Shown piece after piece: positions 15,099 to 22,996 of a stretch of 64,000 nt of DNA (its first letter is position 1; the number at the start of each line of letters is the position of its first letter). The DNA lies in NCBI RefSeq assembly GCF_004364325.1, contig NZ_SOCP01000010.1:62001-126000 (forward strand). Direction: 5' to 3'. The translations under genes were made by a program, and so were the position numbers. Under the pieces are notes generated by a model. The model was not told the DNA's origin and did not search any database. It was given only the letters and a program-made list of their open reading frames with translations. The stretch comes from Actinophytocola oryzae. GTDB taxonomy: Bacteria > Actinomycetota > Actinomycetes > Mycobacteriales > Pseudonocardiaceae.

Positions 15099-15142
15099 GG
15101 GCCGGGGGTGGCCTTCGAGCTGCTCCTCACCTACCCCGGCCC
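15099..15142. terminator. Possible two-way terminator after the cyclase
   Basis: GGGCCGGGG (15099-15107) and CCCCGGCCC (15134-15142) can pair over 9 bp around a 26-nt loop. The right arm lies in the 3' end of the convergent nucleotidyltransferase gene. The long loop and missing U-run make it a moderate candidate for stopping transcription of both the cyclase (+) and the polysaccharide operon (-). Confidence 0.4.
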
Positions 15143-16239
15143 TTGAGCGCCTCGCGGACGCCGAAGCGGATGCGCGACAGCGTGGACGTGTGGCGGTCGG
15201 CGGTGTAGCCGGCGTCCGGCAGCAGCAGCGCACGAAGGTACGCGGCCTTGTCGCGCAGGCCGGGCAGCGCGGGCAGCGTCGCGATCGCCTGCGCGGCAAA
15301 GGTCTTGTTCTCCTGCGTGTGCAGGCCCAGCCAGCTCTCCTCGCGGCGCGTGGGGACGTACGCCGCCGCCCACGTCCGCAGCTCGCCGGACACCGGCAGG
15401 CCGAGCAGGCGCGTCGAGTCGGCCACCGCGGCGGCGACCACGGCCTGCACGCCCCACTCGGTCGCCTGCGTGATCGCGCCGCGCTCGTCCGCCGGGTGCA
15501 GCTCCGCCACGTCACGCAGCGAGCCAAGCCGCAGTGGCCAGTCGCCGAGCGCCGCGTGGTAGCAGGCGTGCAGGAACCGGTTCTGTGCCGACAGTGCGTA
15601 CAGCGGGTGGCCGCCGATGGTGAACGGCTCGGCGTCCGACCACAGCGCGTCGAGGTCGAGCCGCAGGCCCCACGGCCCCAGCACGAACGTGCGGTGCAGG
15701 TCGATCTCGAAGTCCGGGCCGCGCAGCGTGGTGCCCTTGTCGAACCGCCGGTCGAAGCCGGGGCGCGGCTCGGCGAGGATCCTGGTGAGGCCTGCCGACT
15801 CCAGCACCGCCACGGCCTTCGCGATGTCGTCCGGCCGGAACAGCAGGTCCAGGTCGATGAACGACCGCAGCGCGGGATCCGGGTAGTCGAGGTGCGCGTA
15901 CGCGCTGCCCTTCAGCACGCGGGTCTCGACATCCGCCGCCGCGAGCCGTGACACCATCGACACGAGGTGCTGCTCCAGCGACAGGACGCGCAGCAACGTC
16001 ATCCGGTGCGTGTTCCGCACCTCGGCGCGCTGCGCGTCGGTAGCGGGCAGCCGTCCACCGTCCACACTGGACCTCAGGAGACCGGTGAGGCGGTGGCTCG
16101 CCGCGGCCGCCACCAGCCCGGACCAGGCCTCCGGCACGAGCGGCGTGTCCGGGAACGGGCGGATCGCCCCGTCCAACCGGTGTCCGGCCACCGCCAGCAG
16201 CGCCGACGGGTAGGACGACTCATGGCACAGTCTGCGCAC
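15127..16239 (-). CDS. NTP_transf_5-type nucleotidyltransferase family protein
   Basis: The 370-residue protein belongs to the minimal-nucleotidyltransferase-like family found in exopolysaccharide loci and in lasso clusters with kinases. The signature is RVLKGSAYAHLDYPDP near residue 118-133 and the metal-binding pair in FIDLDLLF near 137-144, with EIDLHRTF later as the third acidic site. Start GTG 16239 overlaps the GT4 gene upstream by 20 bp, so it ends the polysaccharide operon. Its 3' end converges on the lasso cyclase. It could serve the polysaccharide, or modify the phosphorylated lasso peptide as proposed for PsmN in pseudomycoidin biosynthesis. Sequence alone cannot decide. Confidence 0.75.
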   Translation of the reverse strand: MRRLCHESSYPSALLAVAGHRLDGAIRPFPDTPLVPEAWSGLVAAAASHRLTGLLRSSVDGGRLPATDAQRAEVRNTHRMTLLRVLSLEQHLVSMVSRLAAADVETRVLKGSAYAHLDYPDPALRSFIDLDLLFRPDDIAKAVAVLESAGLTRILAEPRPGFDRRFDKGTTLRGPDFEIDLHRTFVLGPWGLRLDLDALWSDAEPFTIGGHPLYALSAQNRFLHACYHAALGDWPLRLGSLRDVAELHPADERGAITQATEWGVQAVVAAAVADSTRLLGLPVSGELRTWAAAYVPTRREESWLGLHTQENKTFAAQAIATLPALPGLRDKAAYLRALLLPDAGYTADRHTSTLSRIRFGVREALKGRGR

Positions 16240-17428
16240 GGCGAGCCCTCTCGATGACGCTTCTGTAGTGGGCGACGAGGTTCGTGAGGCCGACCGAGCG
16301 GGTGAACTCGTGTTCGTACCGTTCGCGTGCGGCGTTGCCGATGGAACTGGGTGCCCGCACGACCCTGCCGAGCGCGTCCGCCAGCGACGACGCATCTCCC
16401 GGTGTGTGCAGGAGACCGGTGACACCGTCGGTGACCAGCTCGGCCAGCGAGCCGTGCCCGGCCGCCACCGCGGGCACCCCGGCCGCCATGGCCTCCACCA
16501 CCACGAGGCCGAACGTCTCCATCCACTGCGACGGCACCACGACCGCGACCGAGCGCGCGATCGCCGCGCGGCTCCCGGTCGCGTCGAGGCGGCCGACGAA
16601 CCGGGTGTCGTGCCTGCCCGAGGCCCACCGCGACACCTCGTCGGCGAGCGGGCCCGCACCCGCGATCACCAGTGGCACGCCGAGTCCGCCGGAGGCCGCG
16701 ACCTCGTCCCACGCGGCCATCAGCAGTCGCACGCCCTTCTCCTCGGTCAGCCGCCCGAGGTAGAGCAGGTGCTCGCCGGGGGCGGTGCGCCGGACGTCGG
16801 TGTCGGACACGAAGTTGTACTTCACCGCGAGCTGGTCCGCGGGCATGCCGTTCGCGATCAGCGTCTGCCGCTGCGCCTCCGAGATGCACAGGAACCGGGA
16901 CACCGACGACCACCAGCGCCGCCGGTTGGCCATGAAGCTCAACGCCAGCGGCACGGTCGCCGCCGACGACCCGCGGTAGCACCCGTGCCGCACGGCCGGG
17001 ATCGGCAGCCTGCCCACACACGAGGTGCACGCGGTTCCGTCGCGGTAGAGCGTCCCGGATGGACAGACCTGCGTGTAGTTGTGCAGCGTGGCGACGACCG
17101 GCACCCGCGCGGACCGGCAGGCGTCCACGACGGACGCCGACAGCAGCGGGAAGGTGTTGTGCACGTGGACGACGTCCGGCCGGTCCCGCCGCAGCCGGGT
17201 GGCCATCGCCGCGCGGGCGGCCGCGTTGTACGGCACGCCGAGGGGAACGAGTGCCTTGCGTGGCAGGGACATGTCCGCGATGTCGTCACTGCGGCGCTCG
17301 AACAGGTCCACCTGGTGACCCGCCTCGCGCAGCAGCGCGACCTCCTGGTCGACGACGTTGTCCTCGCCGCTCGGCTGCTCGCTGCGGTACCGGTTGTGCA
17401 CCACGAGAATCCGCAGGGTTTCGGTCAT
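16220..17428 (-). CDS. Glycosyltransferase family 4
   Basis: The 402-residue product is a GT-B enzyme. The N-terminus LRILVVHNRY and SGEDNVVDQEVALL (residues 5-35) are typical of GT4 enzymes in capsule clusters, VHVHNTFPLLS lies in the acceptor domain, and the donor-site motif ETFGLVVVEAMAAGVPAVA is in the C-terminal half. It should transfer a nucleotide-activated sugar, with retention, onto the repeat unit. ATG 17428 overlaps the polymerase stop by 4 bp. Two or more cysteines near residue 120-140 (CPSG..CTSC) form a small Cys cluster, perhaps a metal site, as in many enzymes of this subgroup. Confidence 0.85.
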   Translation of the reverse strand: MTETLRILVVHNRYRSEQPSGEDNVVDQEVALLREAGHQVDLFERRSDDIADMSLPRKALVPLGVPYNAAARAAMATRLRRDRPDVVHVHNTFPLLSASVVDACRSARVPVVATLHNYTQVCPSGTLYRDGTACTSCVGRLPIPAVRHGCYRGSSAATVPLALSFMANRRRWWSSVSRFLCISEAQRQTLIANGMPADQLAVKYNFVSDTDVRRTAPGEHLLYLGRLTEEKGVRLLMAAWDEVAASGGLGVPLVIAGAGPLADEVSRWASGRHDTRFVGRLDATGSRAAIARSVAVVVPSQWMETFGLVVVEAMAAGVPAVAAGHGSLAELVTDGVTGLLHTPGDASSLADALGRVVRAPSSIGNAARERYEHEFTRSVGLTNLVAHYRSVIERARRAQTVP

Positions 17429-18624
17429 TCGGACGCTCCAGGTCGCACCACGGTCAGCAGCACCGCGGCGATGGCGAGGTTGAGCAGGTACGGCGACGCG
17501 TCGCCGAGACCGGCCTCCGTGTACGACGCGATCACCGAGTACACGATCAGGAACAACGCGAGGGCCCTGGTCAGCGATGGCGGCCGCAGCGCGGCGACGC
17601 CGAACAGCGTCAGCAGGAACGCGGCGACGAGCGCCAGCCCGATCAGGCCCTGCTCCTGGTAGACCGCGAGCCAGCTCGAGTCGATGGGCAGGCCGTCGAA
17701 CGACTTGTTCGTCAGACCGACGCCGAAGAGCTGTTCGCTGAGCGTGCGGGGCGCGGCCAGCAGCGCGTCCCACACCTTCTGCCGCCCGGTCAGCTCGGAC
17801 AGGTCGGTCTGCCCACGCGCGAACCACGTCTGGATCGCCGCGCCGGCGAGCAGCGCGGTGGCGCCACCGACGATGACGGTCGTGGTGATCGCCCTGCGGG
17901 CTCTCGTCGACGTCGTCAACAGGGACACGATCGCGAGGACGAGCCCGCCGACCAGCCCGAGCAGGGCGGTGCGGGTGTGGCTCAGCAACAGCAACGCGAT
18001 GGCGGGCAACGCGATCACGAACACGCTGATGCCGGTCGTCTTGCGGCCGAGCCACAGCAGGATCACCAGCCCCGCCACGGTCGCCGAGTAGAAGCCGACC
18101 TGCGGCGGGGTCAGCGGCCAGATCGCGCCGACCAGCCTGCCGCCGTAGAGACCCGGCATCGCCGTGCCCGGCGACACCACGAGCCCGAGCGCGACCGTGC
18201 CGAGCACGGCGGCCATCGTGCGCACGTGGGTCTTCACGAACGCGAGCCAGTCGTCCCAGAACGCGGTCAGCAACCACAGCGTGCCGACGAACATCGTGTA
18301 CCGGAAGCAGCGGAACAGCGCCCCGTAACCGGATTCCAGCCGCATGCTCGACACGATGCTGACGACGACGAGGAACGACAGGATCAGCAGGTACGCGCTC
18401 GGCCGCAGCCGCACCCGCGGGTTGAGCATCAACGCGAACACGAACGCGGCGACGACCGCCCCCATGGTGACCATCTGCGCCACCGGCCGCGGGATCGGCA
18501 CGAGCGTGACCGCACCCTGGGAACCCAGGGTGTTGGTCACGAGCAGGGCCCACACCAGCCACAGCAGCCGAGGCGCGGTAGGCGCCTCGACCGTCGCGAG
18601 AGGACGCTGCGCCGCGACGGTCAC
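17425..18624 (-). CDS. O-antigen ligase/polymerase-like membrane protein
   Basis: This 399-residue protein has about ten to twelve hydrophobic segments and a larger polar loop in the second half (residues about 255-310), the usual shape of Wzy/WaaL proteins. LSHTRTALLGLVGGL holds the conserved Arg-rich motif found before the large loop. Such proteins polymerise lipid-linked repeat units outside the membrane or ligate polymer to an acceptor. The start is GTG 18624 and both ends overlap neighbours by 4 bp. Being the only candidate polymerase in the operon, it is likely the Wzy of this exopolysaccharide. Confidence 0.75.
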   Translation of the reverse strand: MTVAAQRPLATVEAPTAPRLLWLVWALLVTNTLGSQGAVTLVPIPRPVAQMVTMGAVVAAFVFALMLNPRVRLRPSAYLLILSFLVVVSIVSSMRLESGYGALFRCFRYTMFVGTLWLLTAFWDDWLAFVKTHVRTMAAVLGTVALGLVVSPGTAMPGLYGGRLVGAIWPLTPPQVGFYSATVAGLVILLWLGRKTTGISVFVIALPAIALLLLSHTRTALLGLVGGLVLAIVSLLTTSTRARRAITTTVIVGGATALLAGAAIQTWFARGQTDLSELTGRQKVWDALLAAPRTLSEQLFGVGLTNKSFDGLPIDSSWLAVYQEQGLIGLALVAAFLLTLFGVAALRPPSLTRALALFLIVYSVIASYTEAGLGDASPYLLNLAIAAVLLTVVRPGASE

Positions 18625-19478
18625 GCGCGCGCCCGCAGCGTGACCCAGAGGTGCCAGCCGAGCCGGTCACCACCCGGCATGCCGTGCACGGGCAGCGGCG
18701 GCGCGTGCATGTACCGCTGGAAGGTGTCCACCAGCTCGAAGTCCGGGAAGTCGCGCGCCACCTCCTGCGGCGAGTACACGCGTGCGAACGGGTTGAGCGG
18801 CCCGTCGGTGTTGCGGTGGGTGAAGGTGTCGATGTCCAGATAGGACCGCAACCCGACCACCTCGGCGTTGTCGAGGTGCTGGCGCAGCATGCCCTTGAAC
18901 GGCACCACGTTCCGCAGCGGGTAGGCACCCGCGAGCACCGCGCGGCGCACGACCCTGATGCTCAGCTGGAAGTTCAGCGAGTTCCGCGCGTACAGCATCG
19001 CGACCAGCGTGCCACCCGGCTTGAGCACGCGCCTGATCTCCTTCTGCGCGGTCAGGATGTCCGGGATGTGGTGCAGCACGCCGTGGCTGAACACGTGGTC
19101 GAAGCTGCCGGTCGGGTACGGGATCTCCAGCGCGGAACCCTGCTTGAGGTCGTCGTGGGGCAGGTCCCGCAGGGAGAGGCGTGCGCCGACCCGCGCGACC
19201 GACTCGGCCGTCAGGTCCAGGCCCGACCAGTGCGCGCCCCGCCGGATCAGCTGCTCGGACTCCGCACCCTGGCCGAGGCCGATCTCGAGGACCTTCTTGT
19301 GCCGCCAGTCGAACCGGTCGAGGCAGGCGGGGATGTGGCCCTCCTGCTGGTAGCGCCACTTGTCGTAGGCGGTGAAGAACCGCTCGTAGTCGTCGGCGAA
19401 CTCCTGGCGCAGCCCGCCGACGATGTGGTCGCCGCACGGGTGTGCGTTCCAGAACGTCTGGACCTCGGTCTCGTTCAT
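18621..19478 (-). CDS. Class I SAM-dependent methyltransferase
   Basis: The 285-residue protein has methyltransferase motif I, KVLEIGLGQGAE near residue 64-75, an acidic strand end GLDLT, and FDHVFSHGVLHHIPD as the motif II-III region. It belongs to the Methyltransf_11/25 type. The ATG at 19478 (MNETEVQTFWNAHPCGD) is preferred over an ATG four codons upstream because the family start W-N-x-x-P-C-G follows. Between a secreted lipoprotein and a polymerase, O- or C-methylation of a repeat-unit sugar is likely. The stop overlaps the polymerase start by 4 bp. Confidence 0.8.
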   Translation of the reverse strand: MNETEVQTFWNAHPCGDHIVGGLRQEFADDYERFFTAYDKWRYQQEGHIPACLDRFDWRHKKVLEIGLGQGAESEQLIRRGAHWSGLDLTAESVARVGARLSLRDLPHDDLKQGSALEIPYPTGSFDHVFSHGVLHHIPDILTAQKEIRRVLKPGGTLVAMLYARNSLNFQLSIRVVRRAVLAGAYPLRNVVPFKGMLRQHLDNAEVVGLRSYLDIDTFTHRNTDGPLNPFARVYSPQEVARDFPDFELVDTFQRYMHAPPLPVHGMPGGDRLGWHLWVTLRARA

Positions 19479-19520
19479 GCAAAACTCCACTGCTGTGTCG
19501 ATGTCCGCGCCGTGCGCTCC

Positions 19521-21032
19521 TCAGCCGCCGGACTGGACGAAGGTGCTGCGCTGGTCCTGCGAGAAGGGCGCCGACTGCCACTGCGACGAGTGCACGACCC
19601 GCTCGGTGTCCTGTGTCATGAAGGTCCACGGCCCGGAGTAGTGGTTGTCGTGCCACGAGTTGTGCTGGGCGAACGTGATCGCCTGCTGCACGACGTCTCC
19701 CCGGTACGGTGACCAGTCGGGATACGTGCCGTAGTTGGAGATGACCGCCATCCGCGCGCACAGCGCGTTGCAGCCGATCGCCTTGGGGTCGACGGTGAAC
19801 TGGTTGTCGTGGATGTCGACGTTCTGGGTCTTCCACCGACAGTCGTCGTAGAGCGGTTTCTTCGCGATGTCGGGCTGCACGCAGCGGTTGATGTCCTTGA
19901 CCAGCAGTGTGCAGCCACCCGAGGTGTTGGCCGCGCTGTTGCAGAACCGGTCCGCGTTCTCCCACAGGGTGACGCCCGACCAGTTGTTCTCCATCACGTT
20001 GCCGTAGAACTCGAGCTTGCCGGTACGGGCCGGGATCCTCGGCTCGCCACCGGACTCGGAGAGGTAGATCGACGCGGACGGGAAGGTCTCGCCACGGTCG
20101 GCGAACTTGCGCCCCTCCACGATGTTGTTGCGCCGGAACGTGTTGTCCCGGATCACCGCGTTGTAGCTGATCTCGTAGATGATCGCCGAGCCGTCGTTGT
20201 CCTCGATGACGTTGTGCTCGATGAGGAAGTCGTTGTTGTTGGTGTCCGCCCACAGCCCGGTGCCGCGGTTGTCGTGCACCCAGTTGTTCCGGATGTCGGC
20301 CTTGTTGACGGCCCAGAACTTCACGCCGCCGGTGCAGCCGCAGCCGTCGATCTTGTTCTCCCAGTCACCGGTGTTGTTGCCGGTGATCTCGTTGCCCTCC
20401 AGCACGAGGTTGGTGAGGGTGCCGTTCTTGTACGCGTTCATGCCGTACTGCCCGTTGTCCTTCAGGCAGTTCCCGCGCACCGTCTGGTTCGAGCCCGCCA
20501 TCAGCCCGGCGCCGTCGTTGTTCTCGATCGTGCTGTCCTCGATGGTCCAGCCGTCGCCGGAGTCGTGGTTGACCACGCCCTCGTCGGGCGGCGGCACGAA
20601 CCCCCGGACGGTGAGTCCCCGGATCGTCACGTTCTTGGCGTCGAACACGAACGCGTACTTGTTGACCCGCTTGCCGTCGAGGATCGCGCCGGGGGCCCCG
20701 AGATAGACGTCGCCGTCCTTCGGGGTGACCGAGCCGTACTGGTCGTTGCCGAGCGTGTGCGTGCCAGGCGCGAGCCAGAACGTCGTGCCGGGCGGGTTTT
20801 CCTCGGACTTCCTCGTCAGGTCGCCGTCGACGGACGGGTCGATCTTGACGGCACCCGCGGGAGCCTCCGAGGGGCCGGGCTTGGTGTGGCCGCACACCGC
20901 CGTCCCGCTACTGGAACCGGTCGCCGGGGCCGGAGTGGTGCCGCTCTGTTGTTCCGCCGCCGGGCTTGCCGTGCACCCGGCGACGACCAGCACCCCGAAC
21001 AGCGCCAGTGCCCTCAGGGTTCGCGACATCAT
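19521..21032 (-). CDS. Secreted right-handed beta-helix lipoprotein
   Basis: The 503-residue product starts with a lipoprotein signal peptide: basic MMSRTLR, a hydrophobic stretch and lipobox VAGC with Cys20. A Ser/Thr/Pro linker follows (residues 23-45). From about 110 to 400 many short Asn-rich turns recur (ENNDGAGL, DNRGTGLW, DNDGSAII), the mark of a right-handed parallel beta-helix as in pectate lyases and alginate epimerases. Cysteine pairs (CGCTGG, CNALC) suggest disulfides. It shares a TGATG overlap with the heparinase-like gene upstream. Substrate likely is the polymer made by the operon; enzyme activity is not provable here. Confidence 0.8.
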   Translation of the reverse strand: MMSRTLRALALFGVLVVAGCTASPAAEQQSGTTPAPATGSSSGTAVCGHTKPGPSEAPAGAVKIDPSVDGDLTRKSEENPPGTTFWLAPGTHTLGNDQYGSVTPKDGDVYLGAPGAILDGKRVNKYAFVFDAKNVTIRGLTVRGFVPPPDEGVVNHDSGDGWTIEDSTIENNDGAGLMAGSNQTVRGNCLKDNGQYGMNAYKNGTLTNLVLEGNEITGNNTGDWENKIDGCGCTGGVKFWAVNKADIRNNWVHDNRGTGLWADTNNNDFLIEHNVIEDNDGSAIIYEISYNAVIRDNTFRRNNIVEGRKFADRGETFPSASIYLSESGGEPRIPARTGKLEFYGNVMENNWSGVTLWENADRFCNSAANTSGGCTLLVKDINRCVQPDIAKKPLYDDCRWKTQNVDIHDNQFTVDPKAIGCNALCARMAVISNYGTYPDWSPYRGDVVQQAITFAQHNSWHDNHYSGPWTFMTQDTERVVHSSQWQSAPFSQDQRSTFVQSGG

Positions 21033-22996
21033 GAGTCGAACTGGAGTCGGGTGACGAACGGTTCCTGCCCCGGCCCACCTGCCCGGCCGGTGCCGACGAG
21101 CGTTGTCGTGGGCGTGCGGTGGCCGAACTCGGTGGAGTACCAGCCCAGTGGCGGGTTCTCCTCGCCGCGGTGTGACGTCCATGTCAGACCCTCCGCCAGT
21201 CGCAGTGACGCCGTCTGGTCCCGCCACGACAGCACCGCCGAGTGCCCTTCGAGGACGACGTCGACCTCGGGGCCGAGGTGGAACGCGAGCCGGCAGTCAC
21301 GGGGGGTCGGCGCACGGACCTCGTCGTGCACGGTCACCTCGCGCCGATCCCGGTCGAGGTGCACGGTCCTGCGGTGGGCGGCGGGTTCGCGGCCACGCGA
21401 GTAACCGTCGTGCTCGGCCGTCCACTTGGCACCGTTGGCGACGAGGACGTTCGTGCGGGCGTGCCGCGTCCACATGAACGGGCCGCCGGACTGCGACTGG
21501 TCGCGCCCGTCCAGCTGGAGGGTGTTGTGGCCGAGCGTGCCCCGGAAGTAGCCGCGCCACTCCGGTTGCCCGTGGTAGCAGTAGGTTCCCGGGTCGGCGA
21601 GGATGTCGACGCCGTCGTGGCGGACCTCGACCGACAGCGCGTCCGCGTGCGCGTGCGCCGCGATGGACAGGAACCCGTGCGGCCCGCCGTCGCAGCGGCA
21701 CCAGATCTCGCCGAGCGTGTTGGCGGTGCGCAGGATCGTCATGCCCGCGTCCGAGAGGTGGGTCGGCCGTTCCGACGGGCGGACGGCGTCGGAGCGTGCG
21801 CCGTTGGACAGCGAGGTGAGCAGCGGCGTCCGCACGTCGTCGACGGCCACCAGCGGCCACCAGCGCTGCCTGCCGAACAGCGCGTCGCCGGTGTGCAGCA
21901 GGCTCGACCAGCGGTGGGCGCCCGCGCCGTCGACGATCAGGCCGTGTCCGTCGTCCGCGTCGCCCTGCCGGGGCGGATTGACGTGGACGTCGACGATCGC
22001 GGCGAGCGCGTCGCACATCCGCATGAGCACGAGCCACGTCGTGTCCGGCACGGTGACCCCCGCCGCGTCCGCCTCGACGGCCGCCGCGAGACCCAGCTCC
22101 AGCACGAGCCCGTGGTACTCGGTCGCGAGCTCCCGGTTGAGGCCCGACGCGAACGTGTTGCGGTGCAGCTGCTCGTCGAGCAGCCGCAGTGCGCTGCCGC
22201 GCCAGGTCGGCGTCTCCGGGAACCAGTCGAACGCGCACGCGGCGGCGAGCTGTCCCGCGGCCTCGGCGATGACGTGGTTGTTGGCGGAGGACCCGTGGCT
22301 GCCGAGCGAGGCGAGCCAGCGCTGGTGGTGCCAGATCTGGTGCAGCGCGTCGGGGTTGTCCTCGAACAACGCCTTCGCACCCGACCACCGGTCGAGCAGC
22401 CGCCGGACCCACACCCACGAGATGAGCCGGATGCCCAGCTCGATGCCGCTGACCCAGTGCACCCCGCGCAGCGGCTGGTTGGTCGCCCACCAGGAGCGGA
22501 GGTGCTCGGCGACGCGTTCGGCGTACCGCTCCTCACCGGTGAGCGCGTACGCGGCCGCGAGGACCGTGAGGTGCTGGTGGCGCGAGGGCTCCCACAGCTG
22601 CTTGATGTCCCCGACGGCGTTCTCGTCGCGGTAGGGGATGTCGAAGGCGTAGCGGTCGGCCGGTGCGCGCCGGTCCGTCCTGGGGTCCCACGACCAGTCG
22701 GGGTCGACCATGTCGTCGCGGGTGACGCCGAAGTAGGTGGCGTGCCCGGCCATCAGCTCGTCGGCGGTGCGGACGAGCCGGTCCTTCGCGGTGGGAGAGA
22801 CGGCCGCGAGGGCCTGGTCGGGCAGCACGGGCCGGAACCGCCGGTTGGGCAGCCACACGGCGGTCATCGCCCCGGCGGTGTTCGCCTCCTCGAGCACGCG
22901 CCGCCATCGGTGTATGCGGGCCGCGACGACCGCCCGGGTGGCCATCTCGCGCGGCCCCATCCTGGAGAGGCGGCGCAGGTACCAGGTCGGTCTCAT
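21029..22996 (-). CDS. Heparinase II/III family protein
   Basis: The 655-residue protein has an N-terminal alpha/alpha toroid (about 40-370) with GSSANNHVIAEAAG, and a C-terminal beta-sandwich of the heparinase II/III type (about 390-640) with IAAHAHADALS and GTLGHNTLQLDG. These polysaccharide lyases cleave uronic-acid-containing chains using Asn/His/Tyr residues; in alginate-like biosynthesis loci they free or trim polymer. No signal peptide is seen at MRPTWYLRRL, so location is uncertain; biosynthesis-linked members are often cytoplasmic by prediction. It overlaps both neighbours. Two uronic-acid-forming dehydrogenases nearby support an acidic polymer. Confidence 0.8.
   Translation of the reverse strand: MRPTWYLRRLSRMGPREMATRAVVAARIHRWRRVLEEANTAGAMTAVWLPNRRFRPVLPDQALAAVSPTAKDRLVRTADELMAGHATYFGVTRDDMVDPDWSWDPRTDRRAPADRYAFDIPYRDENAVGDIKQLWEPSRHQHLTVLAAAYALTGEERYAERVAEHLRSWWATNQPLRGVHWVSGIELGIRLISWVWVRRLLDRWSGAKALFEDNPDALHQIWHHQRWLASLGSHGSSANNHVIAEAAGQLAAACAFDWFPETPTWRGSALRLLDEQLHRNTFASGLNRELATEYHGLVLELGLAAAVEADAAGVTVPDTTWLVLMRMCDALAAIVDVHVNPPRQGDADDGHGLIVDGAGAHRWSSLLHTGDALFGRQRWWPLVAVDDVRTPLLTSLSNGARSDAVRPSERPTHLSDAGMTILRTANTLGEIWCRCDGGPHGFLSIAAHAHADALSVEVRHDGVDILADPGTYCYHGQPEWRGYFRGTLGHNTLQLDGRDQSQSGGPFMWTRHARTNVLVANGAKWTAEHDGYSRGREPAAHRRTVHLDRDRREVTVHDEVRAPTPRDCRLAFHLGPEVDVVLEGHSAVLSWRDQTASLRLAEGLTWTSHRGEENPPLGWYSTEFGHRTPTTTLVGTGRAGGPGQEPFVTRLQFDS

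Noticed and set aside
15127-16659. A 510-residue version of the nucleotidyltransferase starting inside the GT4 gene
   Set aside because: The first 140 codons are out-of-frame GT4 sequence, rich in Arg/Ser/Pro; similarity begins right after GTG 16239.
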